A stretch of DNA of 64,000 bases from Rubrivivax sp. (GCA_016719535.1 JADJYX010000001.1:1058106-1122105); one strand, 5' to 3'; shown: positions 38,313 to 48,704, numbered from the stretch's first letter. Notes: generated by a model from the letters alone, not told the origin. Translations and numbers: made by a program.

Positions 38313-39704
38313 ATGAGCATGAACAGACCGGGCGGCATCTCTCCGCTCCTGAAATACGCGCCCGCCGGGACCTACGTGACGGTCGAACAGCTGCCGCACG
38401 GCGGCTCACTGCAGGCCCGCATGCTGTCCACCCAGGCGGTGCAGTTGTACTGGCGCTATTCGCTGGACGGCCGCACCTTTCGCGAGCCCATCGGCGTTCA
38501 CGACCCGTCGGCGCCGCCGAAGAAGATGGAGCCGACGCCACGCGGGTTCAGCCTCGCCGCCGCGCGTGAGCGCTGCCGCGAGCTGGCCATGCGGCATGAG
38601 CAGCACCGGGACGATGGGGGGCTGCGCGGCGCGCGGCTCAGCGAGCGCGAACGCCTGGCGCAGGCCCGGGAAGAACAACGGCTCGCGGAAGCTGCAGCTA
38701 CCGCAGCAGCAGCCGTGCGGGCCCAGCACTCGCTGGCCGCATTGCTCGACGAGTACGTGAAGCTGCAGCGCCGCAAGGGCCGCATCAGCGCACGCGAAGC
38801 CCAGGGCATCTTCGACCTGCATGTCGTGGAGGCCTGGCCCGCCATCGCACAGGCGCCTGCGTCCGACCTGACGCAGGAGCAGGTGATGGACATGCTGCGT
38901 AGGCTCGTCGAGCAAGGCAAGGGCCGCACCTCCAACAAGCTGCGCACCTACCTCCGCGCGGCTTACCAGTGCGCCATCGACGTGCGGGTGTCAGCGTCGA
39001 TCCCAGTCGCCTTCAAGACCTATGGCGTGCAGAGCAACCCGGTAGCGCTTACCAAACGCGACCGCCAGTTCGACAGCGCCGACAAGCGCCCGCTGACCAC
39101 CGACGAGCTGCGCGCCTACTGGCGGCTGATCGAGAAGCTGCCAGGGCTGCGCGGGCAGTGCATGCGCCTTCATTTGCTGACGGGCGGCCAGCGCATCGAG
39201 CAGCTCGTGCGCCTGCGCTGGGCTGACGTGCGCGCCGACTCGATCACCATCTTCGACACCAAGGGACGCCCTGGGCAGGGCGCGCGGGCACACACGGTCC
39301 CGAGCACCAAGGGTGCTGCGCGCGACCTGCAGGCGCTCGAGCGCGTCGGCGACCATGCCATCTCCACAACGAAGGGCGTCAAGTCGATCTCCGGCACGAC
39401 CCTGTCGGGGTGGGCCACCCAGGTCGTCGGTGATGCGATCGAAGGCTTCCAGCTCAAGCGTGTCCGGTCCGGCGTGGAAACGCTGCTGGCCGCGAACCGC
39501 ATCAGCCGCGAGATCCGCGGTCATGTGCAGTCGCACGGACTCACGGGCATCCAGGCGCGGCACTACGACGGGCACGACTACATGGTGGAGAAGCGGGAGG
39601 CGCTGGAGGTGCTGGCGCGCGAATTAAGCCGAGGTCCAACAAGGTCCAAAGCCGCCAAGCCGCATGGCATCGCGACATCGGCGAAGCCGCGCACACAGCG
39701 CTGA
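38313..39704 (+). CDS. int: Tyrosine recombinase (integrase)
   Basis: 463 residues, the integrase of the island. The C-terminal catalytic domain shows the first arginine in LLTGGQRIEQLVRLRW (about 300), a later RISREIRGHVQSHG, and the nucleophile region ARHYDGHDYMVEKREALEVL (about 420-435), which matches the HxxR...Y box of tRNA-targeting integrases. An N-terminal DUF4102-like arm-binding stretch and coiled linker precede it. It is adjacent to a tRNA 3' remnant, which strongly supports integration at that site. Whether all catalytic residues are intact is not fully proven. Confidence 0.82.
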   Translation: MSMNRPGGISPLLKYAPAGTYVTVEQLPHGGSLQARMLSTQAVQLYWRYSLDGRTFREPIGVHDPSAPPKKMEPTPRGFSLAAARERCRELAMRHEQHRDDGGLRGARLSERERLAQAREEQRLAEAAATAAAAVRAQHSLAALLDEYVKLQRRKGRISAREAQGIFDLHVVEAWPAIAQAPASDLTQEQVMDMLRRLVEQGKGRTSNKLRTYLRAAYQCAIDVRVSASIPVAFKTYGVQSNPVALTKRDRQFDSADKRPLTTDELRAYWRLIEKLPGLRGQCMRLHLLTGGQRIEQLVRLRWADVRADSITIFDTKGRPGQGARAHTVPSTKGAARDLQALERVGDHAISTTKGVKSISGTTLSGWATQVVGDAIEGFQLKRVRSGVETLLAANRISREIRGHVQSHGLTGIQARHYDGHDYMVEKREALEVLARELSRGPTRSKAAKPHGIATSAKPRTQR

Positions 39705-40365
39705 TCAGGCGGCCTCAACCGAGGTGGCTAGCCTTGGTGCGCATGGCAGACCGCTATGCAGCGAGCCTGTGTGAAAACGCGAGGTTGATCGCCTAAATTG
39801 AGGCAACGCCACTGAGCGGGGCCGCGACATGAAGCGATTCATCGAGGGTGCGGATCGAAGCCAGGTCACGCTGCTACCTGAGTGCCTCGACGACTTCATC
39901 GCGGACGACAACCCGGTTCGGGTGGTCGATGCCTTCGTCGACGAGCTCGATCTCCAGTCCCTGGGCTTCGATAAGGCCGAGCCCGCCGCCACGGGCCGCC
40001 CGGCGTACCACCCGTCAGTGCTGCTGAAGCTCTACATCTACGGCTACCTGAACCGCGTGCAGTCCAGCCGTCGCCTGGAGCGAGAGTGCCAGCGCAACGT
40101 CGAACTGATGTGGCTGACCGGCCGACTGACTCCTGACTTCAAGACCATCGCCGACTTCCGGCGGGACAACGGCAAGGGCATCCGCAATGTGTGTCGCCAG
40201 TTCGTCGTGCCCTGGTGGCCACCCAAACTCCCCCACCCGTGGCCACCTCAAATTCCCCCACCCTGACCGTGCTTCGATGAGGCGCTGAGCAGGCCGGCGA
40301 GGCCGGCCGGTCAGGGCTGAGCAGGACGTTACTTTCCACCCCTCTATGTCGAGGGGAAGCAAGGA

Positions 40366-42031
40366 GTGAACGTCTTGAAGCCACATCTACAGACAACCGT
40401 CTGGACGCTGCTGGAGGCCGGCGCCAGCCAGCGCGACATCCAGCGCGTCACGGGGATCGATCGCAAGACGATCCGCGGTTACCAAGCGGTTCGCCGCTGC
40501 CGCTGCAGCAAATTCCCCGGGTGGCCACCGGCTCCTGGCGTGGCGCCGGCGCGGCGGAGCAAATTCCCCACCCCGGCCACCGGCACAGGCACAGGCACCG
40601 ACACCGACACCGACTCCGGCAGTGACGCCGACGACTTTTGCGCCGACGGCATCGGCCTGCGAACCCCACCGCGCCTTCATCGAGGCCCAGCTTCGGCTGC
40701 GTCGCAACGCCGTAGCCATCTACCAGGACCTGGTGGATCTGCACGGCTACGCCGGCGCCTACAACTCGGTCAAGCGCTTCGCCAACAAGCTGCGCCACCG
40801 CGAGCCCGAGCAGTTCGACCGTCTGGCCTTCCTGCCGGGCGAAGAGATGCAGGTCGACTACGGCGAGGGTGCGCTCACGCGCGTGCCCGGTACCGAGCGC
40901 TGGCGCAAGCCGCGGCTGTTCGTGGCCACGCTGCGCTACTCGCGGCGCAGCTACCGCTGTGTGGTCTGGCGCTCGAGCCAGGAGACCTGGGCGCGGCTGC
41001 ACGAGCAAGCCTGGCGTTACTTCGGCGGCAGTTGCCGCTACGTCGTGCTCGACAACCTGAAGGAGGGCGTGCTCAAGCCCGACCTGTACGAGCCCGAGCT
41101 CAACCCGGTCTATGCCGCGGCCCTGGCGCACTACAGCGTGGTGGCCGACCCGGCCCGCGTCCGTGACCCCAACCGCAAGGGCAGCGTGGAGAACGCGATC
41201 GGCCACACCCAGGCCACGGCACTGAAGGGGCGGCGCTTCGAGTCTATCGAAGAGCAGAACACCTTCCTGGAGCACTGGGAGGCCAAGTGGGCTGCCTTGC
41301 GCATCCACGGCAGCGAACGCCGCCAGGTGCAGGCCATGTTCGAGGAGGAGAAGCCGCATCTGCAGCCCTTGCCGTTGCTCGGGATGCAGTACTCACCGAG
41401 GCCCAGCGAACGGTCTGCGACGACAGCTGCGTGCGCGTCGATCACAGCAGCTACGCCGCACGCCCGGCGCCCATCGGCAGCCGGGTGCTGGTGCGCGTGT
41501 TCGAGCGCCGCATCGAGATCCGCGAGCTGAAGACACAGGCCCTGCTGCGCACCCACGCCCGTGCCGAGCGCCCAGGCACGGTGGTGCTGCCCGACGACGA
41601 GCGCGTGTTCAACCCGTCGCGCCAGACGCGGCACATCCTGGCCCAGGCCAAGGCCATCGGGGCCGACGCGGCCCGGCTGTGCGAGCTGCTGTTCGCCATC
41701 GAAGGCCGCGTCGGGCAACGCAAGCTGTGGGGCATCGTCAGCCTGGCCCAGCGCTACCCCCCGCCGCCTGGTCAACAGCGCCTGCGGGCGGGCCCTGGCC
41801 GACGGCATCTACAGCTACCGGCACGTCAAGGTCGCCACCGAGCGGCTGGTCACCGAGGCACTGGCGGCCATCGACCGCGCCGATGCCGCCCCGGTGCAGG
41901 GCGAGCTCGCGCTGACCCAGGACCACCCGCTGATCCGCAGCGTCGACGACTACGCAGAGCTGTTCGCGCGCGGCGCCGCACAGCCCGACACCGGCACCCC
42001 GAACACCACCATCACCGAGATCAACCCATGA
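40366..42031 (+). pseudogene. istA: IstA transposase (IS21), frameshifted
   Basis: A GTG start (40366) after AAGGAG opens the N-terminal helix-turn-helix (MNVLKPHLQTTVWTLLEAGA, then ASQRDIQRVTGIDRKTIRGY). The frame then changes near 40500 (Pro-rich linker), again near 41390, and near 41760. The integrase-core sequence LPGEEMQVDYGEG, SSQETWARLHEQAW and the C-terminal VKVATERLVTEALAAIDRAD can be followed through the three frames. At least three indels. IstB begins at the IstA stop. Confidence 0.72.
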
Positions 42032-42791
42032 ACATGCAGAGATCGAGCGCGCCCTGCGCGAGCTGCGCCTGTCGGGCATCGCCGCCACCCTGAGCACCCG
42101 GGTGATGCAAGCCCAGAGCACCCAGGAGCCCTTCCTGGACACCTTCGCGGCGATGCTGCAGGACGAGCTCGACCGGCGCCGCTCGCGCCTGACCGAACGG
42201 CGCTTCAAGCAGTCACGCCTGGACGAGCGGCCCACACTCGCCGACTTCGACTGGCGCTTCAACCCCAAGCTGCCGCGCCAGGCCTGCTTCGAGTTGCACA
42301 CCCTGAAGTTCATCGGCGAAGGTGGCAATGCGCTGATCATCGGCAAGCCCGGCACCGGCAAGAGCCATGTTGCGAAGGCCGTGGCCTACCAGGCCACGCT
42401 GCAGGGCTTCGACGTGCGCTACGTCGAGGCCGACACCGAGTTCGCCCGCTACGGGCTGGGCAGCACCGCCGAGCAGGCCGCGCTGCTGCGCAGCTTCGTC
42501 GAGCCCGACCTCGTCGTGCTGGACGATCTGTTCCTGGCCAGGCGCATCTCCGAGGCCAGCGCCGAGTTGCTGCAGACCGTCGTGCACCAGCGCTACAAGC
42601 AGCGCCGCAGCATCGTCGTCACCTCAAACCGTGTCGTGCAAGACTGGGGCAAGTACCTCGGCGACGCCACCATGGCCACCACCATCCTCGACCGTCTCAT
42701 GCACCGCGCGGCCATGCTGGAGTTCGAGGGCAAGAGCTATCGCCTCAAGGAGGCGGCCTCGCGCATCGCGCTGAACGCCGACTGCCCCTGA
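42028..42791 (+). CDS. istB: IstB helper ATPase (IS21), one frame break near its start
   Basis: Intact sequence from the ATG at 42102 (MMQAQSTQEPFLDTFAAMLQ): Walker A is IIGKPGTGKSHVAKA, and the AAA-like Walker B is VVLDDLFLA, followed by VVTSNRVVQDWGKYLGD. IstB is the ATP-binding target-selection partner of IstA. The natural start is probably the ATG at 42028; adding one G near 42038 (MNMQE-IERALRELRLSGIAATLSTR) restores an N-terminal part of the usual length. So the frame break may be a lost base. Confidence 0.8.
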
Positions 42792-44402
42792 GCAGGCGCC
42801 CTGGTCGCTCAGGCAGACCCGCAGCAACGGCCCAGCCGGGCCGACACCCCTCGATCCAGTCCAGGCGACTCGCGCCCGCCGTGGACAAGCCACCCGCCCA
42901 CAGGACAAGCCTGTGGACGGCCCCTGCGGGGTCCGTGGCTTGCCCACCGCTCCCCGGCCGATGCCTACGGCCTGACGCGCTTCGCTTGCCCGAACAGCCG
43001 ATTGCAGAAGGGGAATCAAAACACCCCCGCACCAGGCCAACAGGCGACAGAAGCCCGCTCAAGCAGCCCCCGGCATCGCAGCCACGCAGGTCAACTCAGA
43101 CAGGGGCAGGAAACCCATAATTCGACCGTCCTGCCTGGGGGAGTTTGAGTGGCCACAGGTGGGGGAATTTGAAGTGGCCATCAGGGGTCGTGCTCTGCCG
43201 AGACCTCAAGCTCTTCTCGCAGGCAATCGTGGCGATCGATGGGAGCAAGTTCAAGGCGGTCAACAACCGCGAGCGCAACTACACCGAAGGCAAGCTCGAC
43301 CGACGGCAACGCGAGATCGAGGCGAACATCCAGCGCTACCTCGAAGCGTTGGACACCGCCGACCGCACGTTGCCTGAGGACTGGCTGGTCAAGGGCGTCC
43401 GTCTGAACGCCAAGATCGACGAGCTGCGGCAGAAGCTGAAGGATCTGCGCAGCATGCGCAAGCAGGTGCGGGCTGCACCCGACGGACAGGTCTCGCTGAC
43501 CGACCCCGACGCACGCGCGATGACCACCCATAGCAACACGGGTACGGCGATGGTCGGCTACAACGTGCAGGCCGCCGTCGACGTCAAACACCACCTGGTC
43601 GTCGCGCACGAGGTGACCAACACCGGATCCGACAGGGCGCAGCTGAGCAAGATGGCGCACGCAGCTCGCGCGGCGATGGGCAAGAAGCGCCTGAAGGCCA
43701 TCGCCGACCGGGGCTACTACGCCGGGGCCGAGCTCAAGGCTTGCGAGGACGACGGCATCGCCGCGTACGTGTCGAAGCCGATGACTTCGAGCTCAAAGGC
43801 GGAGGGCCGGTTCGGCAAGGATGACTTCGTCTACGTTGCGCGGCACGACGTCTACCAATGCCCTGCAGGGCAGACGCTGCGCCGGCATCACACCAGCATC
43901 GAGCGAGGCCAGCGGATCCAGGTGTACTGGACGGCTGTGTGCCCGCAGTGCCCGTTGAAAGCCCAGTGCACGACAGGCAGTGAACGGCGCGTGCGGCGGT
44001 GGGAACACGAAGCGGTCCTGGAGAAGGTGCAGAAGCGGTTGGACCGGCAGCCCGACGCGATGCTCGTGCGCAAGAAAACGATCGAACACGTGTTCGGAAC
44101 CCTCAAGCACTGGATGGGTTGGACGCACTTCCTGACCCGCGGCATCGAGCACGTCAGCACCGAGATGAGCCTGAGCGTGCTGGCTTACAACCTCAAGCGC
44201 GTGATCGCGATCCTGGGTATTGCCAGAACGATGAAGGCGATGAAGTTAGTCGGGGGTTGACCCCTTCCGCACCCCCCTTGCGACTCGGTCGGGACGTCCT
44301 CGCCATCAGATCACCGCATCCGGCGCAGCCGACTCACTGTTCGAGCACGCCCCAACGCGCGTCGTCGGCCGCTGGACCAGCGTTTACACACGGCCTCCAG
44401 CG

Positions 44403-44941
44403 GTTGCGGCCAGTCGTGGCTGACGTGTGAACTCACACTCAGCGCCATCAAGCCGACGTTCGGTTCGACCGCCAGGGCTGGCTCATGCGCCAGCGATGCG
44501 AGGTGCTGCTGACCTAGCCGGTGCCGGCATCGAGCCGACATCCGACCCGGGCAATGACCGCTGTTCACTGCGCCGATCTCACGCAACCGACCCATCTGCG
44601 AAGTTCGTCTCGCCTGATCAGGCGCCCAAAAGCCGGCGTTCGAAAGGTCAGGCTGGCGCGATTTCGCAGGTGTCCCGGGCAACTATGCGGCAAGCGCGTC
44701 ACCTAAAGCGCCCGCAGGAGCCCGGGACACAGTTGCGATGCGGCGTTCTGCAGGCTGATCCACCGGTTAAGCCATCTACGCCACCAACTCGGCCATTGCG
44801 CACACGGCCCCGACTTGTCGCTCACGCTCGCTCGCGCGTGAAGTCATCGACTCTACGGTGGTTGGTGCCGCTCCCAGACCGTCGGCCGAGCAGCATCTTT
44901 GCCTTCCATAATCGGCTGCGTCCACCGAAAGATCCGAGAAG
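44403..44941. other. 539-bp region with no recognised gene
   Basis: Between the right IS1182 end (after its duplication) and the first leftward catabolic gene. Open frames exist on both strands (plus 44427-44945, minus 44311-44682) but neither shows a recognisable domain or a convincing ribosome site. It could be decayed coding DNA or the downstream end of the gene cluster. No terminator with a T tract is obvious. Confidence 0.4.
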
Positions 44942-45349
44942 CTAGTGGTAAGACTCCCAGTCGCGCTGGTCCAGATCTCGTACGAGCGCACGGGCCGTTG
45001 CCAGCAGCGATTCAGCACGAGTTAGGCCCTCGCAGCTCACGCATAGGATCATCCCGTCGAACCCGTCGCGCGAGAGTGCATGCGCCTGCGCTCGGCGTTC
45101 CGCCTGCCCGAGGGGGACGGCGAGCCGGTACTGCGCCGCCTCGTCGAGGGCGATGCATCGCATGCCCAGGCGCGTTGCCTCAGCACGAATGTCATGCCCG
45201 ATATCGCTGGTCGAGAGTGAAGGGCTCATCGCCACGGCGACGAATCCTGCTTCCGCGCCCACAGACAGGCAAGCAATCGCCTCGGCGCCCTCGCACTCGA
45301 GCGCCTCGGCTGTCGGCAGCCATGCGATGCGCGCGTCGCTTGCCGTCAT
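44942..45349 (-). CDS. Small protein of unknown function at end of liv operon
   Basis: 135 residues from ATG 45349 (MTASDARIAWLPTAEALECE). No signal peptide. Ile/Ala/Val-rich strands (CLSVGAEAGFVAVAMSP, IALDEAAQYRLAVPLGQAER) suggest an alpha/beta soluble protein. Not recognised as a known family. It begins directly after the livF stop (ATG 2 bp away), so it is probably translated with the transporter genes and may be a small accessory or regulatory protein. Confidence 0.5.
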   Translation of the reverse strand: MTASDARIAWLPTAEALECEGAEAIACLSVGAEAGFVAVAMSPSLSTSDIGHDIRAEATRLGMRCIALDEAAQYRLAVPLGQAERRAQAHALSRDGFDGMILCVSCEGLTRAESLLATARALVRDLDQRDWESYH

Positions 45350-45350
45350 G

Positions 45351-46057
45351 TCAGACCGCCAGCTGCCGCACCAGCGCTTCGCGGTGCGAGGTATTGCCAC
45401 CATCGCCTTCGAGCACGACGGCGCCGCGCTCCAGTACGTAGAAGCGCTGCACGATGCCGATAGCGCGGTGCATGTTCTGCTCCACCAGCAGGATCGGGAT
45501 GCCATCGCGGCGCAGCCCTTCCATCAGCCCGAAGATCTCGTCGACGATCTTCGGCGCCAGCCCTCGGTCGGCTCGTCGATCAGCAGCAGCCGGGGCGCCC
45601 CGACGAGCACCCGCGCCATGGCCAGCATCTGCTGCTCGCCGCCGGACAGCGTCGTGCCCATCTGGCCTCGCCGCTCGCTCAGGCGCGGAAAGCGCGTGTA
45701 GATGGCATCGAGGCTGCGCCGATCTTCCCCGCGGCTGCGGCCGGGCTGCTGCATGAAGCCGAGCACCAGGTTCTCCTGCACCGTCAGGCCCGGGAAGATG
45801 CGCCGGTCTTCGGGCACGAAGCCGATGCCTCGGCGGCAGATGCGCTCCGGCGGAACTCCGCCGATCGCCTGCCCCTCCAATTGCACCGTTCCGCGGCTTG
45901 GCGCCACCCAGCCGGCGATGGTCTTCATCACCGTGGTCTTGCCCACGCCGTTGCGGCCGAACAGGCCGACCACTTCGCCGGCATTCACGTGCAGGCTCAC
46001 GCCCTGCAGCACATGGCTCAGGCCGTAATGGGTATGGATGTCGCGCAGCTCAAGCAT
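45351..46057 (-). pseudogene. livF: LivF-type ATPase, system B, with frameshift
   Basis: Branched-chain-amino-acid-type ABC ATPase. Walker A is GRNGVGKTT, the signature LSGGEQQMLAMARVL, Walker B LLLIDEPTEG. The frame breaks after DEPTEG near 45570 where one G is missing (the coding strand has GAGGGCTGG where GAGGGGCTG is expected). The continuation is LAPKIVDEIFGLMEGLR and HRAIGIVQRFYVLERGAVVLEG to REALVRQLAV. It overlaps livG (8 bp). A single-base loss in a G run; could be an error. Confidence 0.78.
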
Positions 46058-46817
46058 GGGCAGCCTCCCCGAAGTACGCAGCCTGTACGGCTGGATCGGC
46101 GCGCACCGACTCCGGCCGGCCTTCCGCGAGCTTGGCGCCCTGGTGCATGACGACCACGTGGTCCGACAGGTTCATCACCAGGTCGACGTCGTGTTCGACC
46201 AGCAGGATGGACAGTCCCTCGTCGGCCAGCCCGCTGATCAGCTCGGCGGTGTCCTGCGTGTCGGCATGGCTCATGCCCTGGGTCGGCTCGTCGAGCAAGA
46301 GCAGCCGCGGCCGGGCGGCCAGCGCGACGGCGATCTCCAGCCGGCGCTGCTCGCCATGCGACAGGAAGCCAGCGAGCTCGTTGGCGCGGGCCTGCAGCGA
46401 GAAGCGCTCGATCAGCTCCTCGACCCGCTGCTGCGCCGCGCGGCTGGCCGAGACGTGGCGCAGCAGGCCGCGCCCGGCTTCGACGAACTGAGCCGCCAGG
46501 CGCAGGTTCTCGCGCACCGGCAGCTCGAAGAAAAGGTTGGTGATCTGGAACGATCGCGACAGCCCGGCGGCGAGCATCCGGTCGGGGCTCGCGCCTGTCA
46601 CGTCGTGGCCTTCGAGCAGCACCTGGCCGGCGCTGGGCCGGATTGCGCCGCTGATCAGGTTGAACAGGCTGCTCTTGCCGGCACCGTTGGGGCCGATCAC
46701 CGCGGTGATATGGCCACGCTGCGCGTCAAAGCCGAAGCCGTCCACGGCCACCAGCGACCCGAAGCGCACGGTCAGGCCGCGCACCTGCAGGATCGCCTCG
46801 TCGGTCGTCGGCTTCAT
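46050..46817 (-). CDS. livG: LivG-type ATPase, system B
   Basis: 255 residues. Walker A is GPNGAGKSS, signature HGEQRRLEIAVALAAR, Walker B LLLLDEPTQGMSH. The long loop SRSFQITNLFFELPVRENLRL is typical of LivG. It starts overlapping livM (ATG 46817 within the 4-bp ATGA) and ends overlapping livF. Together with livHM it imports branched-chain or other amino or organic acids, probably an aromatic-type acid here. Confidence 0.88.
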   Translation of the reverse strand: MKPTTDEAILQVRGLTVRFGSLVAVDGFGFDAQRGHITAVIGPNGAGKSSLFNLISGAIRPSAGQVLLEGHDVTGASPDRMLAAGLSRSFQITNLFFELPVRENLRLAAQFVEAGRGLLRHVSASRAAQQRVEELIERFSLQARANELAGFLSHGEQRRLEIAVALAARPRLLLLDEPTQGMSHADTQDTAELISGLADEGLSILLVEHDVDLVMNLSDHVVVMHQGAKLAEGRPESVRADPAVQAAYFGEAAHA

Positions 46818-47827
46818 CGGCGACTCCACAGGCGCTCCAGGGCCGGCGCGAGGTAGCCCACCAGACCCTTGGGAAAGAAGATCACCGAGACGACGAACAA
46901 CGCGCCGATCACGATGGCATGGTGGGCGGTGAAGGAGCCGACCACGGACTTGAGCGCCGTCAGCAGCGCCGAGCCGTACAGCGCACCGACGAAGGTGCCC
47001 GTGCCGCCGACGATCACGTTGATCACCGCGTTGCCGGAGACCTGGAAGAACATCAGCTCGGGCGAGACGAAGCCGCGCAGCATCGGGTAGAGCGCGCCGC
47101 TGAGCGCGGCGATGTCGGCGGCAAGCACGAAGGCCGCCAGCTTGTAGCGCCAAGGGTCGAAGCCGAGGAAGGCCAGGCGGTGCTCGTTGGTGCGGATCGC
47201 GTCAAGCTGGCGGCCAAAAGGTGTGTCCATCAGGCGCGTCAGCAGCGCCAGCAATGCGGCCGTGCCGACCAGCACGAGCAGGAAGAAGCTCGGCGCATGC
47301 GCCGTGTCGAGGCTCGCCACACCGAGGTTAATGACCGGCGCAGGCACGCCGATCAGCCCGTCCGACGCGCCCAGCTCGCGGGTGTTGAAGACGATCTTGC
47401 TGACCACCTGGGCCAGCCCGAAGCTGATCAGCGCGAAGTAAACGCCCTTGGCACGGATCGCGATCAGCCCGCCGACCAGCCCGACCAGCGTGCCGCTGAC
47501 CAGCACCACCGCCAGCGCCAGCGGCAGCGAGGGCGCGAGATGCTTGAGCGTCAGCGCCGAGACGTAGGCGCCGAAGCCGAAGAACAGCGCCTGCCCGAGC
47601 GGCAGCAGGCCCGTGCGCCCGAGCAGAAGGTCGACGCTGAGCGCCAGCCCGCCAAAGATCAGCGACTCGGTGGCCAGCCGGAAGAAGAACACGTCACCCA
47701 GCGCGGCCGCCACGGCCGCGAACAGCAGAGCGATCGCGAAGAAGGCGTAGCTCAACCAGCGCACTGCGGAACGCCGCGCGCCGGCCGTCGGGGCGGGTGC
47801 CCGGCCGAGGGTCAGAACGTCAGCCAT
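46814..47827 (-). CDS. livM: LivM-type permease, system B
   Basis: 337 residues, about ten membrane helices. LivM motifs are SVDLLLGRTGLLPLGQALFFG, AIRAKGVYFALISFGLAQV, PFGRQLDAIRTNEHRLAFLG and IVGGTGTFVGALYGSALL. The extended loop before the conserved TNEHR stretch is normal for the family. The gene overlaps livH and livG by a few bases, so the four genes form one unit with livK. Confidence 0.9.
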   Translation of the reverse strand: MADVLTLGRAPAPTAGARRSAVRWLSYAFFAIALLFAAVAAALGDVFFFRLATESLIFGGLALSVDLLLGRTGLLPLGQALFFGFGAYVSALTLKHLAPSLPLALAVVLVSGTLVGLVGGLIAIRAKGVYFALISFGLAQVVSKIVFNTRELGASDGLIGVPAPVINLGVASLDTAHAPSFFLLVLVGTAALLALLTRLMDTPFGRQLDAIRTNEHRLAFLGFDPWRYKLAAFVLAADIAALSGALYPMLRGFVSPELMFFQVSGNAVINVIVGGTGTFVGALYGSALLTALKSVVGSFTAHHAIVIGALFVVSVIFFPKGLVGYLAPALERLWSRR

Positions 47828-48704
47828 GGCCGAGTCTCCCGAAGAGACCGTGCGGGCGCCACATCAGCACCAACACCATGATCCCGAACAACAGCGGATC
47901 GCTCCACACCGGCGAGATGACCAAGCTCGAGATCGACTGCACCTGGGTCAGCAGCAGCCCGGCGATCACTGCTCCCTTGATCGAGCCCATGCCGCCGATG
48001 ATCACCACGCTGAAGGCGATCAGCACGAAGTCGCGGCCCATGGTCGGGAACACCGAGTAGATCGGCGCGAGCAGCACACCCGACAGGCCGGCCAGCGCCA
48101 CGCCGAAGGCAAAGGTACCGGCGTAGACCACGCTCACCGGCACGCCCAGCGATGCGGCCATGTGGCGGTCGAAGGCAGCGGCGCGCACCATCGCGCCGAG
48201 CCGGGTGCGGAACACGACCACCCACACCGCTGCGATCACCGCTGCGCCCACCGCCATCAGGAACAGGCGGTAGTTGGGGAAGAACAGCCCGAACATCTCG
48301 GTGGCCCCGGAGATCGGCTGCTCGATGCGCAGCGGGTTCGCGCCGAAGACGATCTTCAGGATGTCTTCGAGGATGATGGCGATGCCGAAGGTCAGAAGCA
48401 GGGTCAGCGTATGGCGGTCCCTGCTGTGGAATACACGCTGGATCAGCGCTCGCTCCGTCGCGTAGCCCACCGCCGCCATCAGCAGCGGCGTCAGCGCCAG
48501 CGCCCACCAGAACGGCAGGCCCACGCCGATCAACGCCAGCGCCGCATAGGCGCCGATCGCGTAGAACTCGCCGTGCGCCATGTTGATGACGTCGAGCAGG
48601 CCGAAGATGATCGTCAGCCCGAGCGCCATCAGCACCACGGCCACGCCGATCGACAGGCCGTTGACGACCTGTGGCGCCAGCACGAACTGCAGCCAGTCCA
48701 GCAT
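47820..48704 (-). CDS. livH: LivH-type permease, system B
   Basis: 294 residues from ATG 48704 (MLDWLQFVLAPQVVNGLSIG). LivH motifs are ALGLTIIFGLLDVINMAHGEFYAIGAY and the permease loop AVIAGLLLTQVQS after IIGGMGSIKG. About eight membrane helices. It follows the binding-protein gene by 10 bp and overlaps livM by 8 bp. Confidence 0.9.
   Translation of the reverse strand: MLDWLQFVLAPQVVNGLSIGVAVVLMALGLTIIFGLLDVINMAHGEFYAIGAYAALALIGVGLPFWWALALTPLLMAAVGYATERALIQRVFHSRDRHTLTLLLTFGIAIILEDILKIVFGANPLRIEQPISGATEMFGLFFPNYRLFLMAVGAAVIAAVWVVVFRTRLGAMVRAAAFDRHMAASLGVPVSVVYAGTFAFGVALAGLSGVLLAPIYSVFPTMGRDFVLIAFSVVIIGGMGSIKGAVIAGLLLTQVQSISSLVISPVWSDPLLFGIMVLVLMWRPHGLFGRLGHG

Larger units (their letters stand above)
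40211..43187 (+). mobile_element. IS21-family insertion sequence (IstA/IstB)
   Basis: About 2,977 bp inserted in the IS1182 transposase, flanked by a 6-bp duplication TCGTGC (40205-40210 and 43188-43193). Each end carries repeated blocks of GTGGCCAC followed by a CAAAxTCCCCCA block in inverted orientation, the multiple terminal repeats of the IS21 type. istA lies near the left end and istB follows it. Bases 42792-43140 between istB and the right end hold no recognised gene. Confidence 0.82.
39829..44260 (+). pseudogene. IS1182 transposase, split by an inner IS
   Basis: The N-terminal part is 39829-40210 (MKRFIEGADRSQVTLLPECL to CRQFVV) and the C-terminal part 43194-44260 (continuing LCRDLKLFSQAIVAIDGSKF to the end). 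Joined without the inserted element the frame is exact and gives about 482 residues, the family's usual length, with the DDE domain NTGTAMVGYNVQAAVD, the Cys box CPAGQ and QCPLKAQC, and IEHVFGTLKHWMG. The insertion disrupts it, so it is inactive. Confidence 0.85.
39763..44398 (+). mobile_element. IS1182-family insertion sequence, interrupted by an IS21 element
   Basis: Imperfect terminal inverted repeats are GAGCCTGTGTGAAAACGC on the left and, on the reverse strand of the right end, GAGGCCGTGTGTAAACGC (15 of 18 match). A 4-bp duplication CAGC flanks it (39759-39762 and 44399-44402). The element spans 4,636 bp; subtracting the inner IS (2,977 bp) and its 6-bp duplication leaves 1,653 bp, the size expected for IS1182. 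One transposase gene is split by the inner IS. Confidence 0.82.

Noticed and set aside
40550..40620. GGCACA/GACACC tandem hexamer-like repeat as a microsatellite or CRISPR unit
   Set aside because: It encodes a Pro/Thr/Ala linker inside istA and lacks spaced repeat-spacer structure; no CRISPR array was seen in the window.
44311..44682. Possible leftward gene next to the IS1182 end
   Set aside because: It overlaps the IS end, shows no family resemblance and has no ribosome site.
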